From positions 46,001-110,000 of the forward strand of contig JACEFZ010027929.1 in assembly GCA_014155875.1 (NCBI GenBank): DNA of 64,000 bases, written 5' to 3'. A model generated the notes under the pieces. It saw only the letters and a list, made by a program, of their open reading frames with translations. It searched no databases and had not been told where the DNA came from. Origin of the DNA: Cepaea nemoralis (lineage: Eukaryota > Mollusca > Gastropoda > Stylommatophora > Helicidae). This document shows positions 10,737 through 22,389 of the stretch, piece by piece. Positions within the stretch are counted from its first letter, which is position 1. Every line of letters begins with the position of its first letter. The translations under genes and the position numbers were made by a program.

Positions 10737-10999
10737 ACAAATAAAAATTGTAAACTGATTAGAGAAATTAGACATTGAGTCATCATTTTTGGGCATGATA
10801 TAAGAAGAAATGAATTGGAGAACTTGGTGACACCTGGCAGGATCATAGGGAAGAGACCAAGGGGAAGACAGAGAAGTAAAAATCTGGATGGCTTGGCCAC
10901 GTGGCATGGTCGAGACAGAAACACGGAGCTGATCTACGACTCTGAAGATTGGGTGAGATGGGGAAACATGACCGCCCACGCTTATCGGCATGGCACATG

Positions 11000-11550
11000 A
11001 TGGATAGATGAATGACAACGAGGGCATGAAAGTGCTTGCAATCCACGAGAATGTTACTTGATAATCAGTACATTTTCAAGCCTAACACACACAATTTGAT
11101 TTACAGTATATAGTCAAACCGAACGTACGAAATTTGATTTTCAGTATATGTTGAGTTCAAGTCAAATACAAGAAACTTGATTTTAAGTAAACATTCAGTG
11201 TATGTTCAAGCCTAAAACACCACACCGTAACAACAGGATCTACCATACGTCGACATTAATCTTTCTTCACAAGAATGGAGATACTCGGCGACATGTTTTA
11301 CGCAGTAGACTCTGGAAAATCCTCTCTCACCAGCCAAACAATCAAGAATTTTATCAATACCCGTCCGCAAAACAAATTAATGTAAATTCTGACCTTTCAG
11401 TTCGATAGACACCCGACGGGATTCCAGCACAGAGCAGTTTTGGTCAAAGGTTCCGAAACTGGGCGCTATTGCAGTTTAGAGGACTCATGCAATTTGTGTA
11501 GGTGGTCAGGTTGGGTTAATGTACATAATGAAAAGATCTGACTTCCAAGT
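11000..11550. repeat. Diverged ~70-bp repeat and unassigned DNA
   Basis: Between about 11070 and 11215 three stretches share ACATTTTCAAGCCTAA/ATATGTTGAGTTCAAGTCAA/GTATGTTCAAGCCTAA and ATTTGATTTTCAGTATA motifs, suggesting an old short tandem repeat. The rest holds nothing recognisable. Confidence 0.4.
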
Positions 11551-11840
11551 CAGCGTAGCTGAATTGATAAGATCGCTCGTTCTTAAACATTCGGTGAGCT
11601 GATTCCGAGGTAACGGGTTGAACCCCCTTCACAGGTCAGTTGTACTAAAATGTTGATTTCTCGACTTGTTTTGGGGACGTAAATTACAAGCACCTCTGAC
11701 GTCGGAGTGGGTTCGCCTAATAGCGAGGAACACAGATAACAAGGAAATTTTACCCACACGCACACATTAGTCTATGGCACTAGAAATAGTAGCATCCGGT
11801 TTATTCCATCCACGGATAGCCGCTCAAGCAAGGACACAGA
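11550..11840 (+). mobile_element. tRNA-derived SINE B, copy 1
   Basis: The head has TAGCTGAATTGATAAGATCG (A box) and a B-box region near GGGTTGAACCCCC. The body includes GGGACGTAAATTACAAGCAC and GTCGGAGTGGGTTCGCCTAA. It matches 31690-32020 and 39466-39750 over most of its length; the 3' GAGTTCAAAGCGAGCGA end seen in those copies is missing here. Confidence 0.78.
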
Positions 11841-12014
11841 TAAGTGAAATTAATACTTTCATGTAGTGTCTTTCGTGTATTTGTTAGTCTATTTTTGTTT
11901 GCTTGTTCTGTGCTGACGAAGGCTTTGGCCGCAACGTCCATTTTGTTTCTTGTAGTCGTGCTCTGGTAAAGCTCACAATCTACTTCTCGTTTTTCGGTGA
12001 TTCATTCATTAGAA

Positions 12015-12062
12015 ATATTAGCGTGTATATGGATTACGCTTGAGTTGAGAGCGAGCGAACGA
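12015..12062 (+). mobile_element. SINE B 3'-end fragment
   Basis: TATATGGATTACGCTTGAGT followed by AGCGAGCGAACG is the SINE B terminus (compare GGACTACGCTTGAGTTCAAC at about 39711). Possibly the missing end of the copy at 11550, separated by about 170 bp of other DNA. Confidence 0.5.
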
Positions 12063-12064
12063 AT

Positions 12065-12690
12065 TAAAAATCAATTATGTTCATGCTATAAGGGGATAGT
12101 AAGCATTTAGTTCCAGCTACATATGTTTAGACTAATTGGTACTACACGCGTATGTGGACAAAATTACACCGCAGACCGTTATTTCGCAGGTGTACATACA
12201 AATTAAAAAAATCACACATACCTACATGTATAGATGCATACATTGAATGGATTATGTATTATATTGATGGAAACATGGCATGTATGTGTGTTGTTGTATT
12301 ATGTATGTTTGTGTGTATGTATGTATGTGCTTAAGTTCGCACGTGTGCCTGTGTCTATGTGCGTGTATGTGCGTTGGTAACATGACATAAGACTGAATGA
12401 GCCGGAGGACAGGTAATTTGGGAAACTCTGATTTAGTCCCACAGACAAATATAATCAGGCGAATAAAAACAACTTCCAACTACACGGCTATTATATTCAA
12501 CCATTAATTTTTATGTAATTCATCAACTACAGACAAACAAATTACTAGTAACAATTGATTTCGATGTCTGCTGTCGCGATAATAGATTGTGTTCATTACT
12601 GTAAAACAGGAGTTTTAAAAACAGCAGTGTCTGGAAAGACAGCAGTGTCTGGAAAGATTACAATGTAACAGATTTTAAAATGATATCCGT
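12065..12690. other. Unassigned DNA with TATG/TGTG-rich patch
   Basis: 12280-12375 is enriched in TGTATG/GTGTG. An 18-bp direct duplication, ACAGCAGTGTCTGGAAAG, occurs at 12621-12656. No gene. Confidence 0.5.
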
Positions 12691-12694
12691 CATT

Positions 12695-12880
12695 GAACGG
12701 ATGAGAGCTGTGATAGAGTAGTAACTTGAAGCTCACCTGCTGGCCCCGTGGCTATTGAACGGATGGGAGCTGTGATAGCGTAGAAACTAGACGCTTAACT
12801 TCTGGCCCCGTGGTCAGTGAACGGATGGGAGACGTGATAGCTTAGTAACTAGACGCTCACCTGCTTGTCCCTGTCACGGG
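12695..12880. repeat. 61-63-bp tandem repeat, three units
   Basis: GAACGGATGRGAGCTGTGAT starts at 12695, 12758 and 12819. Each unit continues with GTAGTAACTAGACGCTCACC and TGGCCCCGTGG. A fourth diverged unit stands alone at 14766-14830, next to a (GTTC)n-tailed retroelement. The unit has a tRNA-like feel (TGATAGCGTAGTAACTAGAC), but no B box was seen. Confidence 0.8.
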
Positions 12881-12884
12881 ATAC

Positions 12885-14390
12885 TGTGAGTTAATGATTC
12901 CCTGATAAACGAGTAAGATTAATTACAAGGTATGAGGAGGGTTAACAGTCGAATACGTCAGTTTTGAGCGAGGACAAAAGTAGGCGTATGGGTTATTGAC
13001 CGAAGGATAAAGAGGAAAAATACAGAGTAACAAAGGGTCAATGACTGCCGATCTTATCGGCCGACAAGACGGAGACACGAATACATCGGAACGGGGAAAA
13101 CGCAGAAGACGGCGATCAAAGGGTTCGGACGCTTGGAGATACTAGCGGATGAACGGAGGACGAGACGAATGAGACACGACACGGGGCGCCAATACCGCAT
13201 ACGTGACTTCACAGACTTTTGATGTGAAGGATACGGCAAAATACGATGGTTGATGTAGTGACATCAAAAGTCAACGGAGACTTGGACACTCGGTATAAAT
13301 TGGTGGAAAAGTGGTTTTGTATTTAGTGTGCTACCAAACTGGACGGAAAGCTGGATTTATGTGTCCTGTAATAGAAAAGAAATATCATCCCTTGCAATGG
13401 GATAGAGTGCTTATGTGCTGATAGATTTCAATTCTGGGATTTACATAAATTCTATATATCAGGTAAAACTAACCTTAGAGTAATAGTTAGCATAGGGAAA
13501 TATGTGTTTGTACTTAGGGTTTACCATTGCTTTCTATGAGTGAATAGTTTAGACTTTAGTGAATTCTGCTGTCTTATGTCAGAGTGTTCTTTCGGAAGCT
13601 TTTCATTACGGCTGGAGAAAGACACTCACATAAACAGTAATATGAAGCAGACTTAAATCACATGATTTAATATTTATTACCCAGGTTCCAATACACCCCC
13701 TGACATATCAAAGAAGATAGAACAGTACGTCTCTTGTACAGAGAAAGCAGTGTTGATAATAAAGGAAAGAACTTTCACTTTAATCAGGCACTTCACGGGG
13801 GCAGAGAAAGTTTAGAAAATAATGGAAATAACGATCATTATAAAAAGGCAGGATGACCCAGAACGGAAAATAATGACACTGTAAATTAATATAAAGACAC
13901 AAATGAATCATTCATGAAGAGTTGCCATGCGTACAAAAGGTGTTCATAAAAGAACGGAATACCGTGTGTAGAACGTTTGCAGGACCAATAGACAGTGCTA
14001 GACATTAGCTATGTGTTTTCCATGGTGGATTTATTAATTAACGAATAATCAAATAAAACCCGGTCTAAGAATAAGACTTACCGTGATCACATTACTTTAC
14101 GGTGATACAGTGGTGAACAGTTTTCTTTTTTCCAATACGGATTTACCTCCAGACGCAAGCAGAACAGAGCATCCAGGGTGAGAACGTTCTAATTATATGT
14201 GTGACGTCTTGTTGCATGGCCGTAGGAAGCAGGAGAAAGTATACGGCACATACGACTTACAGAGTCCGATCTTGCACATACACTAGCAGACAATATCAAC
14301 TACATATACACATTCAATACATACAACTGACATAGTTTTCAACAATAAACATGTTATTAATTGTTGGAGGAAACTGTTGTCAGGGTATGT
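12885..14390. other. Unassigned DNA
   Basis: About 1.5 kb with only a 61-codon minus frame (13054-13239), Ser/Arg-rich and not recognised. No tandem repeat or named element was seen. Confidence 0.5.
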
Positions 14391-14400
14391 TATGAAGGCT

Positions 14401-14437
14401 AGAGAGAGCGAGAGAGAGAGAGAGAGAGAGAGAGAGT
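14401..14437. repeat. (GA)n microsatellite
   Basis: Almost pure GA dinucleotides for about 37 bases. Confidence 0.97.
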
Positions 14438-14566
14438 GTATGGAAGACAGAAGGGAGGAGTGTAGACTAAAGTCAGTCAATAATCCCAAATTATAATAAG
14501 CTAAAGGTGTGCTTGTTGATTCCACTTTCCTCCCGGGACGGCAAGTGACAGTCCCGTGGAGTCATG

Positions 14567-14762
14567 TAGTATTGATTATTTTTCATGCGTTTTAATGCTC
14601 ATTGTTCTTTTGTTGTCAAAGAATTGCTCCATAAGAGATGTTGAATGAAAGAATGTATGAGAGGAAATAGAGAAGAAGGGCAGAATGTCAGACGGGCCTG
14701 CGTGCCCAATTCTTTACCCTTTGAAAATAAAGTTTTTTGTTCGTTCGTTCATTCGTTCGTGG
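14567..14762 (+). mobile_element. (GTTC)n-tailed retroelement 3' end, copy 4
   Basis: It repeats the 150-345 sequence, including TTTTCATGCGTTTTAATGC, the GGGCCTGCGTGCCCAATTCT core, AAAATAAAG and a TTCGTTCGTTCATTCGTTCG tail. With copy 1 it defines a conserved 3' region of about 190 bp. Confidence 0.8.
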
Positions 14763-14765
14763 TAA

Positions 14766-14830
14766 GTGAACGAATGGGAGCTGTGATAGCGTAGTAACTA
14801 GACGCTCACCTTCTGGCCTCGTGGCCTCGT
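14766..14830 (+). repeat. Isolated unit of the 12695-12880 repeat
   Basis: GAACGAATGGGAGCTGTGAT plus TAGTAACTAGACGCTCACCT matches the three tandem units about 2 kb upstream. Confidence 0.75.
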
Positions 14831-15002
14831 GACCCATGTACACACCTTAAAGGTGCATAGGGCATATGGTGCTAAATCCATAATTTATAGAATATTCGGC
14901 CTAAAGTTTTCACCGTATCTCTTCTCTTCTGTCATCATCTGTCCTGTTCTCTTCTGTTCATTCCTTCTCTCTTAGAAATCCGAGATGAAGGTGATGTTGT
15001 TA

Positions 15003-15262
15003 GTTGCATATCCAGTACAGGACATTGCAGTCAACACCGGCATATTTTGCTGTTGTGATGTCATTGCAAGTTTACGTTCAGTAGTTTGCCATTGCTTTCT
15101 GAACGACTGATACCCATACTATTTTATTTAAAAAAAACAACACTGTAACGCGGTCTGCTGCAAAATCGCGCACAGCTGTGTTTCGAACGCGGGTATGCAG
15201 GATCACAAACCGCATCCACAACACCTTCCTCACCAAATCGGCTGAAGGCAATACTATAAACA
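15003..15262 (-). mobile_element. SINE C, minus copy
   Basis: TTGCATATCCAGTACAGGAC, TTTGCCATTGCTTTCTGAAC and TTCGAACGCGGGTATGCAGG appear in the same order as in the other copies. A T/A-rich insertion at 15119-15140 interrupts the body. Confidence 0.7.
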
Positions 15263-15414
15263 ATTTCCACTCTACAGGTGGTAAAGTATTGATAGTTGAA
15301 ATCGCAACAGTTCTCCAACATCCGATCGTCAACGTATAAATAGAGAGTGCTTTTATAAAGAACATTAAAGGCAGATACATCAAAATGTAATATTACAACG
15401 GAATGGTAAATGCG

Positions 15415-15725
15415 TAACTAAACCAGTAAATTTAAACATCTATTGGCAATAATAACATCAGATGAAAGACGAAGGGCAGATATTAAGAGCAGAATAGTCC
15501 ATAGGAAAGCTGCATTTCAAAATATGAAAAGTATCTTATGCAATATGTCACTCGCATTAATTGTGAGAAAGTGATTACTGAAATGTTACACGGAACCTCT
15601 TCTGTTGTATGCATTGAAACTTAGAACATGAATGAAGACATTCGAAATATCTGTGAAGCAGCTGAGATATGTTGTCTGAGAGGAATGTTGCCAATACCTC
15701 AGACTGTCCTAGTAACTAACAACGA
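15415..15725 (+). pseudogene. RTE-like LINE RT remnant
   Basis: Broken frames give IITSDERR, then KSRIVHRKAAFQNMKSIL and KCYTEPLLLYA. This follows the YLGxxITSDGR...AKxAFxKMxxI...KCYIxPxLLYG order of LINE-R-type elements but differs enough to be another family or a very old copy. Confidence 0.6.
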
Positions 15726-16131
15726 TTGTCTGGAAAATGCCAGAGACAGCAGTATATAATATACAACCACAAGAAAGGACCCGCTGTATGGCAGTGTCTG
15801 CTGGTCCTACCTGCAAGGATTCCATCCGCATCGGGCATTTTCGGATTTACAAACAGAAAAATAATTAACCTCGGTTCTCAGGTGGCTAAAATGAGCACCA
15901 AAAATATCTTGGAAGTAAAAGCGGGCGACGTGATACCGACTACATGTGTTACTAGACTACCTTTAAGTCTATACAAATATGGGTATATCCTCCATACTTC
16001 CATTTCGCCTTAGGTTTGTAAAGGGGACCCTTTCTTCATATACATGAAAGATTTAATGTATTTGGCCATACAATGCTGTTAATTTAAGGCAAGTATTTAA
16101 CAAAAACCAAAAAAAAAAAAAAAAAAAATAG

Positions 16132-16372
16132 TCGCATATCATTTACAGGACAGCGCAGCCAACCCCAACATTTTGCTGCTGTTTTTTTTTTACTTCTTGG
16201 CAAGTTTACGTTCAGTAGTTTACCGTTCCTTTCTGATCGACATACACTCATACCATTCTACATACACCAAGGCAAGGTGGTCTGCTGCCAAATCTCCCGC
16301 AGCTGTGTTTCCAACGTGGTATGCGAAACTACTAATTGTGTCCGTAATTCCTTCGCAACAACGCCGGAGGAG
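16132..16372 (-). mobile_element. SINE C, minus copy abutting the 46-bp satellite
   Basis: GCATATCATTTACAGGACAG, TTTACGTTCAGTAGTTTACC and TTTCCAACGTGGTATGCGAA mark the family. It runs to about 16372, where its head region (GGAGAAAGTGT, compare 6210-6222) passes straight into the first satellite monomer. Confidence 0.7.
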
Positions 16373-16373
16373 G

Positions 16374-19300
16374 AGAAAGTGTAGAAAGTCAAATATCTAG
16401 TCTAGGGGGACAATTTGTAGACATTTGTAGAAAGTCAAATATCTAGTCTAGGTGGACAATTTGAAGCAATTTGTAGAACGTAAAATATCTAGTCTAGGTG
16501 GACAATTTGCAGAAATTTGTAGTAAGTCAAATATCTAGTCTAGGTGGACAATTTGTAGACATTTGTAGAAAGTCAAATATTTAGTTTTAGTGGACAATTT
16601 GTAGAAATTTGTAGAAAGTCAAATATCTAGTCTACGTGGACAATTTATAGATATTTGTAGAAAGTCAAATATCTAGTCTAGGTGGACAATTTGTAGACAT
16701 TTGTAGAAAGTCAAATATCTAGTCTAGGTGGACAATTTGTAGACAATTGTAGAAAGTAAAATATCTAGTCTACGTGGACAACTTGTAGACATTTGTAGAA
16801 AGCTAATATCTAGTCTAGGTGGACAATTTGTAGACATTTGTAGAAAGTCAAATATCTAGTTTTAGTTGACAATTTGTAGAAATTTGTAGAAAGTCAAATA
16901 TCTAGTCTTAGTGGAAAATTTGTAAAAATTTGTAGAAAGTCAAATATCTAGTCTCAGTGGACAATTTGTAGACATTTGTAGAAAGTCAAATATCTAGTCT
17001 AAGTGGACAATTTGTAGCAATTTGTAGAACGTAAAATATCTAGTCTAGGTGGACAATTTGCAGAAATTTGTAGTAAGTCAAATATCTAGCCTAGGTGGAC
17101 AATTTGTAGACATTTGTAGAAAGTCAAATATCTAGTCTACGTGAACAATTTGTAAACATTTGTAGAAAGTAAAATATCTAGTCTAGGTGGACAATTTGTA
17201 GACATTTGTAGAAAGTAAAATATCTAGTCGACGTGGACAGTTTGTATACATTTGTAGAAAGTCACATATCTAGTCTAGGTGGACAATTTGTAGACATTTG
17301 TAGAAAGACAAATACCTAGTTTTAGTGGACAATTTGTAGAAATTTGTAGAAAGTCAAATATCTAGTCTTAGTGGACAATTTGTATAAATTTGTAGTAAGT
17401 CAAATATCTAGTCTAGGTGGACAATTTGTAGACATTTGTAGAAAATCAAATATCTAGTCTAGGTGGACAATTTGTAGACATTTGTAGAAAGTCAAATATC
17501 TAGTCTAGGGGGACAATTTGTAGACATTTGTAGAAAGTCAAATATCTAGTCTAGGTGGACAATTTGTAGCAATTTGTAGAACGTAAAATATCTAGTCTAG
17601 GTGGACAATTTGCAGAAATTTGTAGTAAGTCAAATATCTAATCTAGGTGGACAATTTGTAGACATTTGTAGAAAGTCAAATATCTAGTCTAGGTGGACAA
17701 TTGTAGCAATTTGTAGAACGTAAAATAATCTAGTCTAGGTGGACAATTTGCAGAAATTTGTAGTAAGTCAAATATATAGTCTAGGCTGACAATTTGTAGG
17801 ACATTTGTAGAAAGTCAAATATCTAGTTTTAGTGGACAATTTGTAGAAATTTGTAGAAAGTCAAATATCTAGTCTAGGTGGACAATTTGTAGCCATTTGT
17901 TAGAACGTAAAATATCTAGTCTAGGTGGACAATTTGCAGAAATTGTCGTAAGTCAAATATCTAGCCTAGGTGGACAATTTGTAGACATTTGTAGAAAGTC
18001 AAATATCTAGTCTACGTGGACAATTTGTAGACATTTGTAGAAAGTCAAATATCTAGTCTACGTGAACAATTTGTAAACATTTGTAGAAAGTCAAATATCT
18101 AGTCTAGGTGGACAATTTGTAGCAATTTTGTAGAACGTAAAATATCTAGTCTAGGTGGACAATTGCAGAAATTTGTAGTAAAGTCAAATATCTAATCTAG
18201 GTGGACAATTTGTAGACATTTGTAGAAAGTCAAATATCTAGTTTTAGTGGACAATTTGTAGAAATTTGTAGAAAGTCAAATATCTAGTCTACGTGGACAA
18301 TTTATAGACATTTGTAGAAAGTCAAATATCTAGTCTAGGTGGACAATTTGTAGACATTTGTAGAAAGTCAAATATCTAGTCTAGGTGGACAATTTGTAGA
18401 CAATTGTAGAAAGTAAAATATCTAGTCTACGTGGACAACTTGTAGACATTTGTAGAAAGCTAATATCTAGTCTAGGTGGACAATTTGTAGACATTTGTAG
18501 AAAGTCAAATATCTAGTTTTAGTTGACAATTTGTAGAAATTTGTAGAAAGTCAAATATCTAGTCTTAGTGGACAATTTGTAAAAATTTGTAGAAAGTCAA
18601 ATATCTAGTTTCAGTGGACAATTTGTAGACATTTGTAGAAAGTCAAATATCTAGTCTAGGTGAACAATTTGTAGCAATTTGTAGAACGTAAAATATCTAG
18701 TCTAGGTGGACAATTTGCAGAAATTTGTAGTAAGTCAAATATCTAGTCTAGGGGGACAATTTGTAGACATTTGTAGAAAGTCAAATATCTAGTCTAGGTG
18801 GACAATTTGTAGCAATTTGTAGAACGTAAAATATCTAGTCTAGGTGGACAATTTGCAAAAATTTGTAGTAAGTCAAATATCTAGTCTAGGTGGACAATTT
18901 GTAGACATTTGTAGAAAGTCAAATATCTAGTTTTAGTGGACAATTTGTAGAAATTTGTAGAAAGTCAAATATCTAGTCTACGTAGACAATTTATAGACAT
19001 TTGTAGAAAGTCAAATATCTAGTCTAGGTGGACAATTTGTAGACATTTGTAGAAAGTCAAAAATCTAGTCTAGGTGGACAATTTGTAGACAATTGTAGAA
19101 AGTAAAATATCTAGTCTACGTGGACAACTTGTAGACATTTGTAGAAAGCTAATATCTAGTCTAGGTGGACAATTTGTAGACATTTGTAGAAAGTCAAATA
19201 TCTAGTTTTAGTTGACAATTTGTAGAAATTTGTAGAAAGTCAAATATCTAGTCTTAGTGGACAATTTGTAAAAATTTGTAGAAAGTCAAATATCTAGTTT

Positions 19301-20465
19301 CAGTGGACAATTTGTAGACATTTGTAGAAAGTCAAATATCTAGTCTAGGTGAACAATTTGTAGCAATTTGTAGAACGTAAAATATCTAGTCTAGGTGGAC
19401 AATTTGCAGAAATTTGTAGTAAGTCAAATATCTAGTCTAGGGGGACAATTTGTAGACATTTGTAGACAGTCAAATATCTAGTCTAGGTGGACAATTTGTA
19501 GCAATTTGTAGAACGTAAAATATCTAGTCTAGGTGGACAATTTGCAGAAATTTGTAGTAAGTCAAATATCTAGTCTAGGTGGACAATTTGTAGACATTTG
19601 TAGAAAGTCAAATATCTAGTTTTAGTGGACAATTTGTAGAAATTTGTAGAAAGTCAAATATCTAGTCTAGGTGGACAATTTGTAGCAATTTGTAGAACGT
19701 AAAATATCTAGTCTAGGTGGACAATTTGCAGAAATTTGTAGTAAGTCAAATATCTAGTCTAGGTGGACAATTTGTAGACATTTGTAGAAAATCAAATATC
19801 TAGTCTAGGTGGACAATTTGTAGACATTTGTAGAAAGTCAAATATCTAGTTTAGGTGGACAATTTGTATTCATTTGAAGAATGTCAAATATCTAGTCTAT
19901 AGTCTTATTGGACAATTTGTAGAAATTTGTAGAATGTCAATGTCTAGTCTCAGTGGACAATTTGTAGAAATTTGTAGAAAGTCAAATATCTAGTCTCAGT
20001 GGACAATTTGTAGAAATGTGTAGAGAGTCAATATCTAGTCTCAGTGGACAATTTGTAAAAATTTGTAGAAAGTCAAATATCTAGTCTCAGTAGACAATTT
20101 GTAGAAATTTGTAGAGAGTCAATATCTAATCTCAGCGGCCACTTTGTACATATTTCTAGAAAGTCAAATATCTAGTCTCAGTGGACAATTTTTATAAATT
20201 TGTAGAAAGTAAAATATCTAGTCTTAGTGGACAGATGGCAGAAATTTGTAGAAACTCAAATATCTAGTCTCAGTAGGCAATTTGTAGACATTTGTAGAAC
20301 GTCAAATAACTAGTTTCAGTGGACAATTTGTAGAAATATGTAGAAAATCAAATATCTAATCTCAGTGGACAGTTTGTAGAAATATATAGAAAATCAAATA
20401 TCTAGTCTCAGTGGACAATTTGTAGAAATTTATAGAAAGTCAAATATCTAGTCTCAATGGCAATC
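16374..20465. repeat. 46-bp satellite array, about 89 monomers, with higher-order repeats
   Basis: The monomer is AGTCAAATATCTAGTCTAGG, then TGGACAATTTGTAGACATTT, then GTAGAA. Starts at 16387 and 16433 confirm the 46-bp period. Variants include GTAAAATATC for GTCAAATATC, AGTTTTAGT or AGTCTACGT for AGTCTAGGT, and TTTGCAGAAATTTGTAGTAA. The marker AGACAATTGTAGAAAGTAAA occurs at 16741, 18399 and 19087. The last two are 688 bp apart and the downstream variant order is the same for most of that distance, so a 15-monomer block has duplicated. The right end (from about 19900) is more diverged and rich in AGTCTCAGTGG, as expected at an array edge. No open frame persists, since 46 is not a multiple of three. 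Confidence 0.97.
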
Positions 20466-20559
20466 TGATGTTTCTCCATCTGGAATGATGATGACCATTC
20501 ATTTCAGACAATTGGGTTGAACGTTTGGAGCCGCGATGGAGGGTGTATCATGGAGGTAA

Positions 20560-20905
20560 TTAACATAATAGGACAAGCAAAAAGTGCACTGTATAAAATA
20601 AAGAACAGATTATGAAAGAAATCCTAGTAATTTGACGTTAGAAAAAGAATTCGTGAATTATCATATGGGCGTGACTCCTAGATAATTAACAAAACAAGAA
20701 AGAAAATACCTAGAATCTTCCGGGCTGTGTCTGGACAGATAAATGCGTCATCTCAACGTTTCGAAGAAGATTCAGAAATAAAACTTATCACAAACATCAG
20801 AAAGAGACAGTCATCATTTTCTGGCCACATTATGAGAAGGCACAACTGGAAAAATTTGTGAAAAACAGAGAAAAAGGAAAACAACCACAGACAATTCTTG
20901 ACAGG
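20560..20905 (+). pseudogene. RTE-like LINE 3' remnant
   Basis: Pieces such as IIGQAKSALYKIKNRL, FEEDSEIKLITNIRKRQSSF and SGHIMRRHNWKNL match the IxxAKxAFxKM...RxLxxxIRxRQxxFFGHxxRxxxLExL order of RTE-like C-termini. Frames are broken. Confidence 0.55.
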
Positions 20906-20909
20906 CTCG

Positions 20910-21620
20910 AAATTAAATACTTTGTTGGAGATTCTAAGTTGTGGAGAATTTTGATAGCTGACGCCAGTCGGCAAGACACTTGATAGTGTATTATTTTGCA
21001 TATTACTAATTTCATCTAATACACACGCATACATTTCAAATAATTACTTTCGATCATGTGTATTATTTATTTAATACACTCTGATGCGAATATTACTAAC
21101 AATAAATCCTTGATTGTTTGCATCATTGTTCGATATGAATATGAATAATTAAATTACTAACTATTCTTTCTTGATGATTTATATCATTGGGTGTATTATT
21201 TATTTCGGCACAAAAGTGTACCTACAATACTACCCATCCATCCATTCATTCATCACTTTTCACATACAATAAAACACAATGCAAAAATTACAATCACAAT
21301 ACAAAGACAAGATAAATAACACCCCCCTCCCCCCCAACCCCCAACCCATCTTTCCTCCCCCACCCAAAAATGATGATTGGTGTGTTACTTTAACACAAGC
21401 TTCTTACTAAATTCCAATCATCAGCAAACATTTTCAAATATAAAATACCCCAGTAAAAACGTGGTTTTGATCGCATACACAGAGATCTACCTTATAACAT
21501 TAAATCAGTTCTTATGTCCACAGCGAAAGTCCACTGAAATGTACCTCCAGCGTGCTCTATCTCTTGTTGAGATAACACTATCCATTGCCGCCTTTTAAAT
21601 CCATCTTTGGTTCATGACAC
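20910..21620. other. Unassigned AT-rich DNA with low-complexity patches
   Basis: 21050-21220 has loosely repeated TTATTTA/TAATACA words. 21325-21365 is a C-rich patch. No gene signal. Confidence 0.5.
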
Positions 21621-21626
21621 ACACAC

Positions 21627-21628
<2 letters not shown>

Positions 21629-21695
<67 letters not shown>

Positions 21696-21768
21696 CAGAC
21701 AGACAGACAGACTGACAGACAGACAGACAGACAGACAGGCAGGTAGGCAGACAGACAGGCAGGTAGGC

Positions 21769-21835
<67 letters not shown>

Positions 21836-21847
21836 TAGATAGAAAGA
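21629..21847. repeat. (GA)n-(GACA)n compound microsatellite
   Basis: About 65 bases of GA, then about 140 of GACA with GGCAGGTAGGCA interruptions, ending in GATA/GAAA. Frames on both strands are open only because the units are simple. Confidence 0.98.
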
Positions 21848-21899
21848 AAGATTTAAAGAAAGAATTTCATGGAGGAAAAGTCCTTCAAAGAACAAGGAC

Positions 21900-22385
21900 C
21901 TGGATCATAATGATAATTATATAAATTCAAATAACCATCATATGTTATGTGCTTGTTAAGCTATAAATACTAATTGCTACAAACTATGATATTTTCCCTC
22001 TTCCCTCCGTGTCTATCATTGCTGTTATAGAAAAGCCCAATTAGCTATACGATTACAGTAGACGGGATGTGAAATTACCAGTTTCTGGGTTGTTGTCATC
22101 CGTTCCCATTAATCAGTCGATCTAATTCCGGCGGATGGAGAATTCGACACAGAATCGTGTATTTATCTCACATAAGCATTATTTTGCTGACTTTTGATTT
22201 TTCTGTTGGTTTAATCTGTTTTAGCAACGTCTTTTTACTAGGGGCGTGCGCCTAAATGCATGATTGTCCTCAGCGAGTCAGGTGAAACTGCATCATTCTA
22301 CAACCCCATTATTAATTCGTACGGTTGCTACGATGGAAACATTGACTTCTCTACTGTTGTTTATTCTTGGTCATAAATTATGTAT
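21900..22385. other. Unassigned DNA
   Basis: Nothing recognisable. Confidence 0.5.
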
Positions 22386-22389
22386 GTAT

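Larger units (their letters stand above)
9388..10998 (+). pseudogene. LINE-R (RTE-like) reverse transcriptase pseudogene, interrupted twice
   Basis: The longest LINE-R copy. Translated in pieces it shows an AFDKV motif (RT motif A region) at about 9400, a GEYQPI...LFS stretch at about 9530, FADD (RT catalytic motif C) at about 9697, and EIPHCDI at 9855. After an insertion it resumes with YLGTVITSDGRCLEEIRTRI (10199-10258), ISIETRKRVMRCYIEP, then AEKHLMAVEMWFLRKM, and finally GRQRSKNLDGLATWHGRDRN, ending AYRHGT before a stop near 10998. RT domains 3 to 7 and the 3' region are present; endonuclease and 5' part are absent. It is broken by a LINE-H insertion (9901-10172) and a second foreign segment (about 10506-10736), plus point frameshifts. 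Not functional. Confidence 0.8.

Noticed and set aside
15726..16013. 95-codon plus frame (MSGKCQRQQYIIY...)
   Set aside because: Starts at the end of a broken LINE remnant; no known domain and no neighbouring exon.
16374..20465. 46-bp repeats considered as a CRISPR-like or regulatory array
   Set aside because: No spacer structure; variants are point changes shared between units, as in satellite DNA.
21578..21924. 105-codon frames of [14 protein letters not shown] on plus and [14 protein letters not shown] on minus
   Set aside because: Direct translation of (GA)n and (GACA)n.
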